Source: an uncultured Isoptericola sp.
GTDB lineage: Bacteria; Actinomycetota; Actinomycetes; Actinomycetales; Cellulomonadaceae
Assembly (NCBI GenBank): GCA_947497265.1
Contig: CANMFP010000010.1
Span: 57,378-121,377 of the forward strand
DNA length: 64,000 nucleotides
Reading direction: 5' to 3'
Every line of letters begins with the position of its first letter. The first letter of the stretch is position 1. Positions 15,791-24,792 of the stretch are shown here, piece after piece. The notes beneath the pieces are model-generated. The model had not been told where the DNA came from and did not search any database. It saw nothing but the letters and a program-made list of their open reading frames with translations. The position numbers and the translations under genes were made by a program.

Positions 15791-16548
15791 GCTCGCGGAC
15801 CTCCCGCCACGTACAGCACCTGGCCGCTGGTGAAGGACGCCTCCTCGGAGCAGAAGAACGACGCCGCGGCGGCGATGTCCTCGGGCTGCCCGACGCGGCC
15901 CACCGGAACCTCCTTGGCCATGTGGGCCAGGAAGTCCTCCAGCGGGACGCCGACCCGCTGCGCGGTCTCGGCGATCATGTCGGTGGCGATGACGCCGGGG
16001 GCGATGGCGTTGGCCGTGACGCCGAACTTGCCGAGCTCGATGGCGAGCGTCTTGGTGAACCCCTGCATGCCGGCCTTGGCGGCTGCGTAGTTGGCCTGGC
16101 CGCGGTTGCCGAGCGCGGAGGTGCTGGACAGGTTGACGATCCGGCCCCAGCCGGCGTCGATCATGTGCTTCTGCACGGCGCGTGTCACGAGGAACGCGCC
16201 ACGCAGATGGACCCCGAGCACGGCGTCCCAGTCGTCGGTGGACATCTTGAACAGCAGGTTGTCGCGCAGGATGCCCGCGTTGTTGACCAGGACGGTCGGC
16301 GCGCCGAGCTCGGCGACCACGCGCTCGACGGCGGCGGTGACGGACTCCTCGTCGGCGACGTCGACGCCGACGCCGATCGCGCGGTGACCGTCCGCGGTGA
16401 GCTTCGCGGCGGTCTCTGCGGCGACGTCCTCGAGCAGGTCGAGCACGGCCACGGCGTAGCCGTCGGAGGCGAGTCGGGCCGCGGTGGCGGCGCCGATGCC
16501 GCGGGCGCCGCCGGTGACGATCGCGACGCGTGCGGTGGGGGAGGTCAT
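15787..16548 (-). CDS. SDR family oxidoreductase (FabG-like 3-hydroxyacyl-CoA dehydrogenase)
   Basis: 253-residue classical SDR: TGGARGIGAATA cofactor loop, LVNNAGILRDNLLFKM, catalytic Ser (NLSSTSALG), YAAAK pair and the terminal TSGQVLYVAGGPRA. The sequence is FabG-like across the active site. It overlaps both the alcohol dehydrogenase and the MaoC gene by 4 nt, so the three are one translationally coupled unit. Coupling to MaoC suggests beta-hydroxyacyl-CoA oxidation (inference). Confidence 0.9.
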   Translation of the reverse strand: MTSPTARVAIVTGGARGIGAATAARLASDGYAVAVLDLLEDVAAETAAKLTADGHRAIGVGVDVADEESVTAAVERVVAELGAPTVLVNNAGILRDNLLFKMSTDDWDAVLGVHLRGAFLVTRAVQKHMIDAGWGRIVNLSSTSALGNRGQANYAAAKAGMQGFTKTLAIELGKFGVTANAIAPGVIATDMIAETAQRVGVPLEDFLAHMAKEVPVGRVGQPEDIAAAASFFCSEEASFTSGQVLYVAGGPRA

Positions 16549-17678
16549 GCGGTCTTCCTCTCGTCGAAGGTGATCAGCTGGCGCAGCTCCTCGCCGGCGG
16601 CGAGGCGGTCCAGCGCGCGGGGCAGCTCGTCGAGCCCGATGCGGGCCGAGACGAGTCGTTCCAGCGGCAGTCGTCCTGCTCGCCAGAGTTCCACGTAGCG
16701 GGGGATGTCGCGGCTCGGGACGGCCGAGCCGAGGTAGGAGCCGACGACGGTGCGCGCCTCGGCGGTCAGGCTCAGCGGGGAGATGCTGGCGCGTTGGTCC
16801 GGGCCGGGCAGACCGACGGTGACGGTCGTGCCGCCGGGGGCGGTCAGGGCGTAGGCGGTCTCGAAGGCGCGGGGGTTCCCGGCGGCCTCCACCACGACGG
16901 GGGCACGGAGACCTTCGTCGAGAGCCTCGGCGGGGGTGAGGGCGCGGGCGCCCAGCTCACGGGCGAGGTCGAGCTTGGCGGGCACGGTGTCGACGCCGAC
17001 CACCTTGTGCCTGAGCGCCCGGGCGACCAGCAGTGCGGCCATGCCGACACCACCGAGCCCGACGACGGCGACGGTCGCGCCCGCGGCCGGTCGGCCCGCG
17101 TTGAGCACGGCGCCGCCGCCGGTGAGCACCGCGCAACCGAGCAGCGCGGCGATGTCGGCGGGGACGTCGTCGGGCACGGGGACCACGGACGTGGCCGACA
17201 CGACGGCGTGGGTGGCGAACGCGCTCACACCGAGGTGGTGGTGCACGTCGGCGCCGTCGCGGTGCAGGCGGCGCACGCCGCCGACGAGCTCGCCGGCCGC
17301 GTTGGCGGCGGAGCCCACGGAGCAGGGCAGCCGGCCGTCGGTGGCGCACTCCGCGCACTCCCCGCAGCGGGGCAGGAAGGTCATGACGACGCGGGTGCCG
17401 ACGGCGATCCCGGTGCTGTCGAGCCCGGTGCCGACGCCGTCGCCCGCGGCCTCGACGATCCCGGCGGCCTCGTGGCCGAGCAGCATCGGGGTGGGGCGCA
17501 CGCGGTTGCCGTCCACGACGGACAGGTCGGAGTGGCACAGCCCGGCGGCCTCGATGCGCACGGCGATCTCGCCGGGTCCGGGCGGGTCGAGCTCGAGCGG
17601 CCCGACGGTGAGCGGGCGCGAGTCGGCCCAGGGTGCGGGTGCTCCGCAGCGTTCCAGCACGGCGCCGGTGATCTGCAC
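16545..17678 (-). CDS. Zinc-dependent alcohol dehydrogenase
   Basis: 377-residue medium-chain alcohol dehydrogenase. Catalytic zinc ligands lie in GLCHSDLSVVDG and GHEAAGIVE, structural zinc cysteines in CGECAECATDGRLPC, and the cofactor motif is VVGLGGVGMAAL. GTG 17678 is chosen because GAGGAGG lies just upstream; the open frame extends to 18098 but that part is non-coding. It starts the operon driven from the perfect operator at 17729-17748. It probably oxidises an alcohol or semialdehyde intermediate. Confidence 0.9.
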   Translation of the reverse strand: MQITGAVLERCGAPAPWADSRPLTVGPLELDPPGPGEIAVRIEAAGLCHSDLSVVDGNRVRPTPMLLGHEAAGIVEAAGDGVGTGLDSTGIAVGTRVVMTFLPRCGECAECATDGRLPCSVGSAANAAGELVGGVRRLHRDGADVHHHLGVSAFATHAVVSATSVVPVPDDVPADIAALLGCAVLTGGGAVLNAGRPAAGATVAVVGLGGVGMAALLVARALRHKVVGVDTVPAKLDLARELGARALTPAEALDEGLRAPVVVEAAGNPRAFETAYALTAPGGTTVTVGLPGPDQRASISPLSLTAEARTVVGSYLGSAVPSRDIPRYVELWRAGRLPLERLVSARIGLDELPRALDRLAAGEELRQLITFDERKTA

Positions 17679-17728
17679 GGTACGACCTCCTCGTCGTCGG
17701 GTGTCCGGGGAACGGGCACTCCTCGCAG

Positions 17729-17748
17729 CATACCGACCGCGCGGTATG
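17729..17748. promoter_or_regulatory. TetR-type operator, copy 3, overlapping a -10 box
   Basis: CATACCGACCGCGCGGTATG is an inverted repeat identical, as reverse complement, to 10034-10053. On the minus strand it merges with a TATGCT -10 element (17732-17727), 51 nt upstream of the alcohol dehydrogenase start. The same geometry is seen at 10034. Confidence 0.8.
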
Positions 17749-17941
17749 GAGAAAACCTGGACGGTGTCGCAGGTGTGTGACGACCACGAGTCGCTGTACC
17801 TGGGCGCTCGCGCCGCTGGGCGCGTTGCGTGCTTGTTCGCCAGATCGCAGCGTGCATGTTCGGTAGGACGGTGCGTGTTTGACCAGTGGAATGCTACGCA
17901 TCTGTCCAACAGGGCCTGTATAGCCTGGTCAGGTGGCATCG

Positions 17942-19212
17942 ATGGCCGACCTTCCCCGCGTGGTCGATGACACGCTGCGCGAGGTGCTCGGGGGACTCGT
18001 GCGATCGCGATCGAGGGCCCTCGTGCCGTCGGGAAGACGGCCACCGCGGCGCGGGTGGCGGCGAGTGTCGTGGGCCTCGACGATCCGGACACGCGCATGA
18101 TCGTCTCGGCGGATCGGCGCCGCTATCTGGCCGGGCTCGATTCTCCGGTCCTCGTCGACGAGTGGCAGCGCGATCCGCCCGTATGGGATGCCGTGCGCCG
18201 GATCGTCGATGACGACCCGCAGCCTGGGAGGTTCGTCCTCACCGGGAGCGCGAGTCCGCGCGATACCCACATCCACTCCGGGGCGGGGCGGTTCATCCGC
18301 TTGCGGATGCGGCCGTTGTCGTTCGCGGAACGGCACCCGGGCATGGCCACGGTCTCGCTCCGCGACATCTGGGAGGGTGGCGACGAGATCTCCGGCAGGT
18401 CTGACGTGACGTTGGCGGACTATGCCCGGGAGATCGTCGACTCGGGTTTTCCCGGCATCAGGGCAGAACCACCGACGGTTCGCCGCAGGGCCGTCGCTGA
18501 CTACGTGTCCCACGCGCTGGAGCACGAGGTTCCTGAGCTCGGAGGGGTTCGCCGCCGTCCGAGGTCTCTCCATGAGTGGCTCCGCGCCTACGCGGTCGCG
18601 ACATCGACGACCGCTACCTTCGAGGCCATCGCGGCCGCGGTCGACCGCGCTCAGCCACCCAGCCGGACGACGATCAATGACTTCCGTGACGTCCTCCAGC
18701 GGCTGTGGCTCCTCGATGAGGTGCCTGCCTGGAATCCCGGAACCATCCGTCTGAACCGCTTGGGTCGCGTGCCGAAGCATCACCTGGCCGATCCGGCTCT
18801 GGCGGCTGCCCTGTTGCAGTTGAGCGCTGGCCGGCTGATCGAGGGACGCTCTCTCGGAGGGGCGCAGGACTCGCTCAGGGACGGTCCTCTCTTCAGCACC
18901 TTCTTCGAGTCGTTGGTCGTCCAGAGCGTCCGCACCTACGCCGCTGCACTTGAGCTCGAGGTCTCCCATCTGCGGATGCATCGCGGTGAGCGGGAGATCG
19001 ATCTCGTCCTTCATGCGGGCGACGGACGTGCGATCGCCATCGAGGTCAAGCTCGGCCAGGCGGCCGACGATCACGGCGTCCGCCACCTCAACTGGTTGTC
19101 CGAGCAGATGGACGAGGACCTCGTCGCTCGCATCGTCGTCACGACCGGGCCCGCGGCGTATCGGCGAGGCGACGGTGTGGCCGTCGTCCCGTTGAGCCTG
19201 CTCGGGCCGTGA
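17942..19212 (+). pseudogene. DUF4143-type AAA ATPase, frameshifted
   Basis: The body reads as an ATPase of the DUF4143 family: SPVLVDEWQRDPP (Walker B region), FVLTGSASPRD sensor, and a C-terminal nuclease-like domain (EREIDLVLHAGDGRAIAIEV, then K). The open frame with a usable start begins only at GTG 18055, after the Walker A. The natural N-terminus, MADLPRVVDDTLREVLGGL from ATG 17942, lies in another frame, while the P-loop EGPRAVGKTATAAR (18013-18054) is in the main frame without a start. A single-base deletion near 17998-18001 explains this. It is either a true pseudogene or a sequencing error; joined, the product would be about 423 residues, the usual family length. Confidence 0.7.
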
Positions 19213-19306
19213 CTGTGCCCCGAGTGGCGTGGCGTCGGCGTCCTCCCGACCAGGGCCAAGGCGCGTCACGGTGTGGGCCGGCGTAGCCGCTGTCGGCGGC
19301 TCCGCC

Positions 19307-19320
19307 TACCCTGATCGCCG
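19307..19320 (+). promoter_or_regulatory. -10 element giving a possibly leaderless jetABCD transcript
   Basis: TACCCT (19307-19312) lies 7 nt before the GTG start of jetA and there is no purine-rich ribosome site. Transcription starting at or next to the GTG would be leaderless, a common actinomycete mode. Confidence 0.4.
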
Positions 19321-20774
19321 TGACGATCCTGGGCGACACGCTGACCATGCGCCGGCTGTCCGGCACCGGAGCGTGGACGCTGCTGCGCGGCGACAACGCG
19401 CCGGTGGCGCTCGCCGTCCTGGGCGGTCACCTGGGGGACCAGCGGCGTCGGATGCCCGCTCCGGAACTGTTCGAGGCGGTGGACGCGGACCTGGCGGAGC
19501 TGCGCAACCACGGCTTCCAGGTACCGCGCACGGGCGCCCAGTACTGCCGCGACTGGCTCACGGCCGGGTACCTGGTCCGCCGTCCGGGCGAGGCCCGCGA
19601 GGAGCTGTTCGAGCTGAGTGAGGCGGCGCTGACCGCGGTGCGCTTCGTCGAGCAGCTCGCCGCGCCCCGGGCGAGTGCCACCGAGTCGCGCCTGGCGACG
19701 ATCGTCGAGCGGTTGCACCGCCTGGCGGTGGACACCGACCCGGACACCACACGCCGCATCACCGCCTTGCAGCGCGAGCGGGACCGCATCGACGCGCAGA
19801 TCGCAGGGTTGCTGGCGGGGCAGGACGACACCTTGCCCGAGGACCGCGCGGTCGAGGCGGCCGCGGACATCCTCGCCCTGACGGCGGAGATCCCCGAGGA
19901 CTTCGCGCGCGTGCGCGGCGCACTGGAGCACCTCAACCGGGACGTGCGCACCAAGCTCGTCGAGGAACCGAGCTCGCGCGGTGCGGTGCTTGACGACGTC
20001 TTCCGTGGCGTCGACCTGCTGGCCGAGTCCGATGCCGGACGCACCTTCACCGCGTTCTACGCCCTTGTGCTCGACGCCGAACGCACCGCCGCGTTCGAGG
20101 CCGACGTCGAGGATGTGGTCACCAGGCCGTTCGCGCGCCGCCTGGATGCGAGTCAGCGAGACCAGCTGCGCCGGCTGCTGCCCGCCCTGCAGGACGCGGG
20201 CGGCGAGATCCACCAGGTGATGACGTCCTTCAGCCGGAGCCTGCGCCGGTTCGTGCAGTCCGAGGAGCTCGCCGAGGACCGCCGCGTGCACCGGCTCGTC
20301 CGAGAGACCGTGGCGATGGCGCACCGGTTGTCGGGCGACGTCGCCCCGTACCGGAAGCTCGACGTCGAGCTCGACCTGACCGCGGTGAGCGTCTCGCGGC
20401 TGGCCGGGATGCGGCTGCACAACCCGGCCGACTCCGAGACCGTCGAAGTCGTGACCAGCGCTGAACCACAAGAGGCCGACCTGGCCGCGCTGCGCGCCGC
20501 CGTGCGGGCGTCGGAGATCGACCTGGCCGAGCTCACGGGCAACGTCAACGACGTCCTTGCCGTGCGTGGTCCGTCCACCATCGCCGAGGTCCTCGCCGAC
20601 CGGCCCGCCACGCAGGGCGTGGCCTCCGTCGTCGGGCTGCTGGTGCTTGCCGAGCAGCACGGCACCCGCACCGGTGAGTACCGCACCGAGCGCGTCACCT
20701 GGGAGCCGGTGAGCCCGGGCCCCCGGCGTGGCGCCCACCTTCCGCAGTACCTGTTCGAGGAGCCGCTCACATGA
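19320..20774 (+). CDS. jetA: Wadjet anti-plasmid system protein JetA (DUF3375)
   Basis: 484-residue DUF3375 protein, the kleisin-like subunit of a type I Wadjet complex. The N-terminal winged-helix region includes RTGAQYCRDWLTAGYLVRRP, then long helical stretches (residues ~130-330), and FVQSEELAEDRRVHRLVRET near 300. Wadjet is an SMC-based complex that recognises and cuts small circular DNA (family knowledge). GTG 19320 has no good ribosome site, but a -10 box lies 7 nt upstream; ATG 19347 is the alternative start. Its stop overlaps jetB by 4 nt. Confidence 0.93.
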   Translation: MTILGDTLTMRRLSGTGAWTLLRGDNAPVALAVLGGHLGDQRRRMPAPELFEAVDADLAELRNHGFQVPRTGAQYCRDWLTAGYLVRRPGEAREELFELSEAALTAVRFVEQLAAPRASATESRLATIVERLHRLAVDTDPDTTRRITALQRERDRIDAQIAGLLAGQDDTLPEDRAVEAAADILALTAEIPEDFARVRGALEHLNRDVRTKLVEEPSSRGAVLDDVFRGVDLLAESDAGRTFTAFYALVLDAERTAAFEADVEDVVTRPFARRLDASQRDQLRRLLPALQDAGGEIHQVMTSFSRSLRRFVQSEELAEDRRVHRLVRETVAMAHRLSGDVAPYRKLDVELDLTAVSVSRLAGMRLHNPADSETVEVVTSAEPQEADLAALRAAVRASEIDLAELTGNVNDVLAVRGPSTIAEVLADRPATQGVASVVGLLVLAEQHGTRTGEYRTERVTWEPVSPGPRRGAHLPQYLFEEPLT

Positions 20775-21430
20775 CCGAACTCGACACCACTCTCGCGGCG
20801 CCGGGGGCGTACGACGGCGCCGGCCCGCCCGCCGTCGAGCCCCTGTGGGACGGCGACCCGGGCACCCTGCGCGAGGACTCGCGCCGCGCGCTGACCGCGC
20901 TCGTCAAGGGACCGTACGTCTCCGCGGAGCGGCACTCGGCGATCTGGCGCGCGCTCGTGGCTGACACGCCGGCGATCCGCTCGCGCCTGGCCGACCTGTT
21001 CCTCGACCTGGTCGTGGACCCCGCGCTCGGGGTGGCGTTCGTGCGTGGGGCACAGACCGATGCGGGGACGGCACCCCAGGTGGTGCGCACGCTGCCGTTG
21101 ACCTTCATCGACACGGTGCTGCTGCTGCACCTGCGTGGCGAGCTCGTCCGGTCTGGTGGTGCTGGCCGGGTCATCGTCGGCCGTGACGAGGTGTTCGAGC
21201 ACCTGCACGCCTACCGCGCCGCGGCATCCACCGACGAGGCCGGGTTCGCGAAACGGATCAACGCCTCATGGACCAAGCTGGAAAAGCAGAACATCCTGCT
21301 GGCCACCTCCACCACGGGCCGCTACGAGGTCTCCCCGGTTCTGCGGCTCATCTTCGGGCCGGAGGAGATCGCGGCGGTCCGCGCCGAGTACAGCCGACTG
21401 CTGGACGACGACGCGGAGGGCCGGCCGTGA
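20771..21430 (+). CDS. jetB: Wadjet anti-plasmid system protein JetB (DUF4194)
   Basis: 219-residue DUF4194 protein, the KITE-like winged-helix subunit of Wadjet: YVSAERHSAIWRALVADTPA and a second winged helix ending FAKRINASWTKLEKQNILLA. It overlaps jetA and jetC by 4 nt each. Position and size match MukE-like partners of condensin-type complexes, with jetA in the place of MukF and jetC of MukB. Confidence 0.93.
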   Translation: MTELDTTLAAPGAYDGAGPPAVEPLWDGDPGTLREDSRRALTALVKGPYVSAERHSAIWRALVADTPAIRSRLADLFLDLVVDPALGVAFVRGAQTDAGTAPQVVRTLPLTFIDTVLLLHLRGELVRSGGAGRVIVGRDEVFEHLHAYRAAASTDEAGFAKRINASWTKLEKQNILLATSTTGRYEVSPVLRLIFGPEEIAAVRAEYSRLLDDDAEGRP

Positions 21431-24400
21431 GCGAGACGACCACTGCCCCTGCGGTCGACGCGGCCCTGGCGCACATCCCACACCCGGGCCAGTGGCGCCT
21501 GGAACGGGTCGAGCTGGTCAACTGGGGCACCTTCCACGGGCATCACCGCATCGACGTGGCTCGCCAGGGCTTCCTGCTGACCGGAGCGTCCGGGTCGGGC
21601 AAGTCCTCGCTGGTCGACGCCATCACGGCGGTGCTGACCCCGCGGGGCAAGACCCGCTTCAACGCCGCCGCGGCGGACGCCACCACCAGGGCCGGGGACC
21701 GCACCGTGCTGTCGTACGTGCGGGGCGCCTGGCGCCGCGGCACCGACGCCGACACCGGGGAGATCGCCACGCAGTACCTGAGACCCGGCGCCACCTGGAG
21801 CGCGATCGCGCTGCGCTACGGCGACGGGACGCACGACGCCGACGGCGCACCGCGGACGGCCACGTTGATCAAGCTGTTCCATGTCAAGCGCGGCGCCAAC
21901 AGCCTCGGGGACGTCCAGGACGTGCACGTGCTCAGCCCGGAACCGGTGGACGTGCTGGACGTGGCGGACCTGGTCTCGTCCGGCCTGGACGTGCGGGGCC
22001 TCAAGAAGCGTCTGCCCGGTGCGCATGTCGACGCTGAGCACTCCCGGTTCGTCGCCCGGTACTCGCGGCTGTTCGGCATCAGCGGCGACCGCGCCGTCCT
22101 GCTGCTGCACAAGACGCAGTCCGCGAAGAACCTCGGCAGCCTGGACGACCTGTTCCGCACGTTCATGCTGGACGAGCCCGCGACGTTCGCCACCCGCGAC
22201 CGCGCCGTCGAACAGTTCACCGACCTGTCGCGGGCTCACCAGGCCGTGGTCGAGGCGCGCGAGCAGATCGCCGTGCTGGATCGGCTGCCGGATGCTTCGA
22301 CGTCCTACGACGACGCCGGTGCGGCCCAGCGCGACGCCGACGAGCTGGCCGCCGCGCTGGAGGACTTCACCCAGACCTGGAAGCTGGACCTGGCCCGGCA
22401 GGCTGCCGACACCGCCGCGGACGACGTCGCCCGGGCGACGATCGCCCGCGACGCCGCCCGCGCTGGGCGCGAACAGGCGGACCTGCGGCGTCGGGAGGCT
22501 CAGGGCACGGTGGACGATCGTGGTGGTGCCGAGCTGTCGGCACTGACGACTCGCATCGAGGCGCAGGAACTGTCGCTACAGGTCGTCACCCGCGGGCGGG
22601 ACCGGCTGGCGCGCGACCTGGACCGGGTCGGCATCGCGGCCCCGACGTCGGCCGAGGACCTGCACGAGCTGCAGCGAGCCGCCCAACGGGAGGCCGCCGA
22701 CGCCGACGCCGCCGACGCCGAGCACCAGGCCCGCGCCGAGGAGCTGTGGACGGCGCGGACGACGGCGGCCGGCGAGCTGCACCGGATCGAACGGGAGATC
22801 CAGGCGCTGCGCGGCAACCGCTCCAACATGGGCCACGACCTGACCACGGCCCGTCAGCTGATCTGCCGCGCCACCGGACTGCCCGCATCCGCCCTGCCGT
22901 ACGCGGCCGAGCTGCTCCAGGTGCGCCCCGAGCACTCGGACTGGACCGGAGCGATCGAGCGCGTCCTGCGCCCACTCGCCACCGTGCTCCTCGTGCCCGC
23001 CGCGCACCTGCCCGCCGTGCGCGCCGCGGTCGACGCCACCCACCTCGGGACGCGCCTGCGCTACGAGGCGGTCCCGGCCGCCGTCGAGCCGCCCAGGCGA
23101 CCGTCCGGGGACGACTCACTGGTCTACCGCGTCCAGGTCGCGGACTCCCCGATGCAGGCGTGGCTGCACCGGGAGCTGGCCCGGCGCTTCGACTACGCCT
23201 GCGTGGAGGGTCCGGACGAGCTGGCCGAGCACGAACGCGCCGTCACTCGTACCGGGCAGGTGCGGCGGGGTCGTGGCTCCTTCGAGAAGGACGACCGGTT
23301 CGCCGTCCACGACCGCTCGCGCTGGTTGCTCGGCTTCGACAACGCCGACAAGGTCGACCACTACCTGGAGCTGCTGCGCGCGGCGAAGGAACAGGTCGGT
23401 CAGGCCGACGTAGCGCTCGGTGAGCTGGGCCGCGCCCAGGAGTCCGTCAAGGCGCGACGCCGAGTCCTGGCCGAACTCGACGACGTCGCCTGGTCGTCCC
23501 TCGACGTCGATGCCGCGCAAACCGAGCTGACGGCGGCACGGGAGGCACGCGCGGCGCTGCTGGCCGCGCAGGGCGATCTACGCTCCGCCCAGCACCTGCT
23601 GAACCTTGCCGTCGAGACTGCGGGTCAGGCGCTCGCAGTCGAGCAGTCCGCCGCGCAGAACCTGGCCGCCGCGCAGGCCGGGCTCGACCACCTCACGGCA
23701 GCGATCCGCGAGATGGAAGCCGTCGACCACCACGAGGTGCCGCCGTCGGTCCATGCCCGGCTGGAGGCCGTCTTCTACGAGCACCAGAGCACGCGACGGG
23801 TGACGCACGCCTCGATCGACGCCGTGTCGCGGCGGGTCAGCCAGGAGCTGTCCCGGCGCTCCGCGGAGGCGACCCGGGCCCGTGCGGCGGCCGAGGTCGC
23901 GATCGGGCAGATCGCCGGGGACTTCGCGCGGCGTTGGCCCGCCCTGACCGGAGACCTCACGGCGACCGTCGAGGATCGCGGCGGGTTCCTCGAGCTGCTC
24001 GGGACGTTGCGTGCGGACCGGCTGCCGGACTTCGAGCACCGCTTCTTCGACATGTTGCGCCAGCAGTCGCAGCAGAACATCGGCCTGCTCGCCAACGAGA
24101 TCCGCCGTGCCCCTGCCGAGATCAAGCGTCGTGTCGAACCGATCAACTCCTCGCTGATGCGCAGCGAGTTCGCCCCCGGCTCCTACCTGCAGATCTCCGT
24201 GGAGGACGCCAAACCCGCTGCGGTGCAGGAGTTCCTGCGCGATCTGGCGACGATCGCGTCCGGGGCGCTGGGGGAGGACGAGGACCGGGCCGAGGCCGAG
24301 CGCCGGTTCGAGGTGCTCGCCCGGGTCATGCACAGGCTCGGGTCGTCGGAGTCCGCGGACCGGACCTGGCAGACCCTGTGTCTCGACACGCGGCGGCACG

Positions 24401-24792
24401 TGCGGTTCACCGGGGTGCAGGTCGACGCCGAGGGTACGCAGCTCGACGTCTACGACTCCGGAGCCGGCCGGTCGGGCGGGCAGAAGCAGAAGCTCGTCGT
24501 GTTCTGCCTCGCCGCCGCGCTGCGCTACCAGCTCGCCCGCGACGCCGAATCGGTCCCGTCGTTCGGGTCGGTGGTCATGGACGAAGCGTTCGACAAGGCC
24601 GACGCGGCCTTCACCCGCATGGCGCTCGACATCTTCCGCGAGTTCGGCTTCCACATGATCCTGGCCACCCCGCTCAAGCTGCTGCAGACGCTGGAGGAGT
24701 ACGTCGGCGGCATCGCCGTCGTCCAGTGCGCCGATTCACGTGAGTCCAGCGTGTCCGCGGTGGCGTTCGACGACGTACCCCCGTCGTCGTGA
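21427..24792 (+). CDS. jetC: Wadjet anti-plasmid system SMC-like ATPase JetC
   Basis: 1121-residue SMC/MukB-like ATPase. Walker A is GASGSGKS (residues 53-60). Two long coiled-coil arms flank a hinge-like globular region near residues 480-640. The C-terminal head carries the ABC signature RSGGQKQKLVVFCLAAALRY and a Walker B/D-loop FGSVVMDEAFDKADAAF. GTG 21427 overlaps jetB by 4 nt. All ATPase motifs are intact, so the motor should be functional. It drives loop extrusion on DNA in known Wadjet systems. Confidence 0.95.
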   Translation: MSETTTAPAVDAALAHIPHPGQWRLERVELVNWGTFHGHHRIDVARQGFLLTGASGSGKSSLVDAITAVLTPRGKTRFNAAAADATTRAGDRTVLSYVRGAWRRGTDADTGEIATQYLRPGATWSAIALRYGDGTHDADGAPRTATLIKLFHVKRGANSLGDVQDVHVLSPEPVDVLDVADLVSSGLDVRGLKKRLPGAHVDAEHSRFVARYSRLFGISGDRAVLLLHKTQSAKNLGSLDDLFRTFMLDEPATFATRDRAVEQFTDLSRAHQAVVEAREQIAVLDRLPDASTSYDDAGAAQRDADELAAALEDFTQTWKLDLARQAADTAADDVARATIARDAARAGREQADLRRREAQGTVDDRGGAELSALTTRIEAQELSLQVVTRGRDRLARDLDRVGIAAPTSAEDLHELQRAAQREAADADAADAEHQARAEELWTARTTAAGELHRIEREIQALRGNRSNMGHDLTTARQLICRATGLPASALPYAAELLQVRPEHSDWTGAIERVLRPLATVLLVPAAHLPAVRAAVDATHLGTRLRYEAVPAAVEPPRRPSGDDSLVYRVQVADSPMQAWLHRELARRFDYACVEGPDELAEHERAVTRTGQVRRGRGSFEKDDRFAVHDRSRWLLGFDNADKVDHYLELLRAAKEQVGQADVALGELGRAQESVKARRRVLAELDDVAWSSLDVDAAQTELTAAREARAALLAAQGDLRSAQHLLNLAVETAGQALAVEQSAAQNLAAAQAGLDHLTAAIREMEAVDHHEVPPSVHARLEAVFYEHQSTRRVTHASIDAVSRRVSQELSRRSAEATRARAAAEVAIGQIAGDFARRWPALTGDLTATVEDRGGFLELLGTLRADRLPDFEHRFFDMLRQQSQQNIGLLANEIRRAPAEIKRRVEPINSSLMRSEFAPGSYLQISVEDAKPAAVQEFLRDLATIASGALGEDEDRAEAERRFEVLARVMHRLGSSESADRTWQTLCLDTRRHVRFTGVQVDAEGTQLDVYDSGAGRSGGQKQKLVVFCLAAALRYQLARDAESVPSFGSVVMDEAFDKADAAFTRMALDIFREFGFHMILATPLKLLQTLEEYVGGIAVVQCADSRESSVSAVAFDDVPPSS

